A DNA stretch of 64,000 nucleotides from Agelaius tricolor (lineage: Eukaryota; Chordata; Aves; Passeriformes; Icteridae): positions 83,663,001-83,727,000 of the forward strand of contig JALJCS010000002.1 in assembly GCA_023055355.1 (NCBI GenBank), written 5' to 3'. Below are positions 61,611 to 64,000 of the stretch, one piece after another; the first letter of the stretch is position 1, and each line of letters starts with the position of its first letter. The notes under the pieces were generated by a model. The model saw only the letters and a program-made list of their open reading frames with translations. It did not search any database and was not told the origin of the DNA. The position numbers were made by a program, and so were the translations under genes.

Positions 61611-62434
61611 GCTCCATAAATGTGGAAAGCTGAGTTCAATGCATGTGGGTGTTTGCCGTTTTGGAACTGGATTAACTTTCTAATGACAAGCAAAACAATG
61701 TGTTACTCTTCTGGGTGTTTTATGGCCTGTGCCCCCCAGCTGGTGTTCATGAGCAGTGCCAGGCACTCTGCTCCTGTTCTGGTCCCTGAGGTCTATGGGT
61801 CTATTTCTGGCTGGACATGGATTGGTGGCTGGCCATGAAAGATGGCAATTGCAGTTGCACAAGTCTAGGTCCTCCTCCTTCACAATCTTGTGTCTTTGTC
61901 CCAGCACTGTCTGATTTCGTGATCCTTCCATCTGCTTCCTACAATTCTAGCTGACTGTGGGGGTAGCTCAGGTCTCCTGTGGAGCAACATGGCTTCTCTC
62001 CTGCTTTCCCTCACTGTGTTGCACATGCTGAGTATCCCTGCCCTGTGCTGGCCACTCTGAGCTGCTGAGCCCCAGGGTACCAGAGCAGCCATGGAGCTGT
62101 GCAGGCAGCTGAATGTGTGATGCCCCAGATGCAGCCTCCTTCCACAGCCTCTCTCCTTTGTCAGAGCCAGGGAGAATCACATCATCCCATGTGTGGAGCC
62201 CTAAGCTTTCAGCAATCGCAGCTTGAGGTTTCTCATTTCCAAATTGCTGTGCCTGGGGGAGCACAGACCCCACAGGTAAGATAATGCCAAGCTGAAAAAT
62301 TACTTTAAAAAAAAAATTACTTTGTGTTTTCAGTGTTTGGGCTGAACTTTAGTTACATATTGGAACTTAATTCCTTCAGCCAACACATGAATACTTGTAG
62401 ACAAGACTGAACTTCAGGCACACACTTCCTGCCT
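61611..62434. other. Unclassified, GC-richer DNA
   Basis: From about 61.72 to 62.28 kb the sequence is GC-richer, with overlapping frames on both strands (61620-61838, 61680-61931, 61968-62273, 62099-62284). A donor-like CAGGTAAGAT occurs at 62273-62282, but no acceptor or recognised coding frame goes with it. Confidence 0.45.
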
Positions 62435-62457
62435 TATGTTCACTTTAAGTGAACATA
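62435..62457. other. Near-perfect 23-nt palindrome beside a CR1 tail
   Basis: TATGTTCACTT, a single central T, then AAGTGAACATA: 11-bp arms with complete complementarity. Its right arm overlaps the first bases of the CATAGAA repeat cluster. Confidence 0.85.
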
Positions 62458-62512
62458 GAAATCATAGAAATATGAATCATAGAATGAAACATAGAATCAT
62501 AGAAATGTTCCT
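62455..62512 (-). mobile_element. CR1-type CATAGAAT terminal repeat cluster
   Basis: Several copies of ATCATAGAA or ATAGAATCATAGAA with small insertions are present. This is the terminal repeat of avian CR1 in inverted orientation, but no recognisable 3' UTR follows it to the right, so it is either a severely degraded copy or a tail-only remnant. Confidence 0.6.
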
Positions 62513-63340
62513 GAATTATGAGCTCTTTGCCAAAGGCATTACTGGCAAGTAACTTCCTTGCTTTTGCAAGCTTCAAGAAATGCAGTAGATAAGCCTTTAT
62601 CTGTGTAGTTGGTATTTGTTGCAACAGGGTGAATAGGTAGGGCTGTATCACAGAAATCATGACTCAAAAAATAAAATACATCTTTACAGAAGGAAATGAA
62701 AATATGTTTTCAGTACATGTCATCTGATTAGACTACTCAGTTTTTTGCGTGCTTTTTTATTGCTTCTAGGACCAGACAGATAAGACAGATAGCAATAAGA
62801 AAATACATTTCATATCTTTTATTTTCTCTTTTGCTCTACTAAATATAATTGTTGAAATTACAAATATACACAGAAACAAAAGTATCTCTGCTGCCATAGT
62901 TATAATGCCATGTACCCTCTACACATGGAAGTACATCCCATGCTTTCAGAGTGCTCCAATCTTTTCAGTGCCAGAAGGTGCCAGACTTTGCAATGCAGTC
63001 CTTGCCCAGCAGAGTGGGGTTTCACCCACCAGTGTATGAAACAGACATTTATAGCTGGTCTTGGAGTGCTGCAGCACCATGGTTCCCTTCCCATCAAAGG
63101 ACTGAGCAGGAGGTAATTAGCCACAGGATGCCTGCTGGATGTGACAGCATTTTCTCTCCGTGGCCAAAGGCAAACATAGATGGATCTGTAAAAGACTGGA
63201 AAATGGTTTTAATTCCCACTAGAGTGAATTCCCTCTGGTTTCTGGGAATATTCTCTTCCCTATGATAGTTCATAACTTTTCTCCTTTCATCTGACAGAAT
63301 TAGTGCTCCAGTAGAAAGAACTTTTTGGGACATTTGTGGC
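62513..63340. other. Unclassified non-coding DNA
   Basis: Nothing recognised. Overlapping frames at 62900-63265 on both strands appear spurious. Confidence 0.5.
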
Positions 63341-63405
63341 CATGGCCAGGCTCAACGACCTTAAAGGTCCTTTCAAACCAAAAGGATTCTATGATTCCAT
63401 GATTC
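63341..63405 (+). mobile_element. CR1 LINE 3' end, plus strand (short)
   Basis: GCCAGGCTCAACGACCTTAA, AGGTCCTTTCAAACCAAAAG and GATTCTATGATTCCATGATT match the last 65 bp of avian CR1, including the terminal repeat. Confidence 0.88.
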
Positions 63406-64000
63406 AGGTCCCTTACCTGCATTGTAGAGTGTCTCAGGAGAAATAACTTGTGGTCCAGCAGGTCAGATTTGTTATATACCTCCTCAATGAGTCCTTGAAG
63501 AGTGATGGTGCTCTTACCCACTTGGAGAGCGGGTGAGAATCAGAGATCCCATTCTCAGGATGCACTCAGCTCCGGGAGGTTTCAGTGCTAGGCAAGCCTT
63601 GGCCTTGTTGTTGCTGACCACCTGGACATGTTTCACATCAGGGAGAAAGTGGGGGCAGTAATGATTATACAATACACACAGGAGAGTAAATAATACTGCC
63701 AAAAAGCAACAAACAAAGGAGTATTGAGACAGGGTTTGTTTTGGTAAGATTATACTCAATTCAGTCATTCTGTGACTGCATGTATTCTTCTGTTTATTTT
63801 TGTAATAAGCTGCCCTTGTAAGGCTCTAACAGATAAAAAAATGGAGTCTTTCCAGATGTGTGAAAAAGGCAGTTATTTGGAGAGGTTTTTATACACTGTC
63901 TTGCTACAAGAACTTTAACTCACCAATCATCATCAAGAATATTTGGATTTTCCTTGGTAAACCACAAAAACCTTAATGGGGAAAATCATTAAACATATAA
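63406..64000. other. Unclassified AT-rich non-coding DNA
   Basis: No gene or repeat recognised to the end of the window. Confidence 0.5.

Noticed and set aside
1..64000. CRISPR arrays, tRNA or rRNA genes, operons, bacterial promoters
   Set aside because: No evenly spaced identical repeats with unique spacers, no cloverleaf-like GGTTCGAATCC box and no prokaryotic gene packing were seen. The CR1 content identifies vertebrate DNA.

Overview
The window reads as non-coding vertebrate nuclear DNA, most probably from a bird. It is AT-rich throughout. Almost every recognisable interspersed element is a CR1 LINE with the avian-type 3' end, i.e. the CATAGAAT / ATTCTATGATTCT terminal repeat next to a conserved block around CCTTCCACTAGA or its reverse complement. 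There are no Alu/B1-type SINEs or L1 elements, and I recognise no exon of a known protein-coding gene, no rRNA or tRNA gene, and no bacterial or phage organisation. The most economical reading is an intergenic region or the inside of a very long intron. Species and chromosome cannot be read from the sequence; the order-level placement is inference.

Layout: 0-10.6 kb is mostly unique AT-rich sequence with one short CpG-bearing, LTR-like patch (about 1.66-1.89 kb), one exon-like open stretch (about 4.04-4.18 kb) and a stretch with the texture of a conserved non-coding element (about 7.1-7.45 kb). From 10.6 to 12.4 kb lie an old CR1 copy interrupted by a TGAC microsatellite, a compound ATT/AGT then GAGT microsatellite, and a plus-strand CR1 piece that has lost its 3' end. 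From 17.7 to 25.4 kb there are a short CR1 copy, a 42-bp-period tandem repeat, a 46-nt T run with a possible retroposed fragment, an A-rich tract and a TTTC microsatellite. The 28.8-30.4 kb interval has the largest CR1 relic (minus strand, reverse-transcriptase part still open for about 530 nt) followed by GC-richer sequence I cannot classify. A candidate solo LTR sits at 32.59-33.06 kb. From 33 to 57 kb the DNA is mainly unclassified, with a pyrimidine tract, one CR1 3' end, a G/T-rich tract and a G-quadruplex motif. The last 7 kb contain several CR1 3' ends in both orientations, a 600-bp CR1 relic, a 33-bp duplication and two short palindromes.

No genes act together here. The CR1 pieces are dead fragments with frameshifts and truncations. 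Almost all open frames of 60-180 codons look like chance, being open on both strands or made from low-complexity DNA; the exceptions are those derived from CR1 ORF2. I found no credible novel biological system. The observations most worth checking are the LTR candidate with matching inverted ends, the two tandem repeats with exact periods of 42 and 33 bp, the T46-linked fragment and the exon-like stretch at 4.04 kb.
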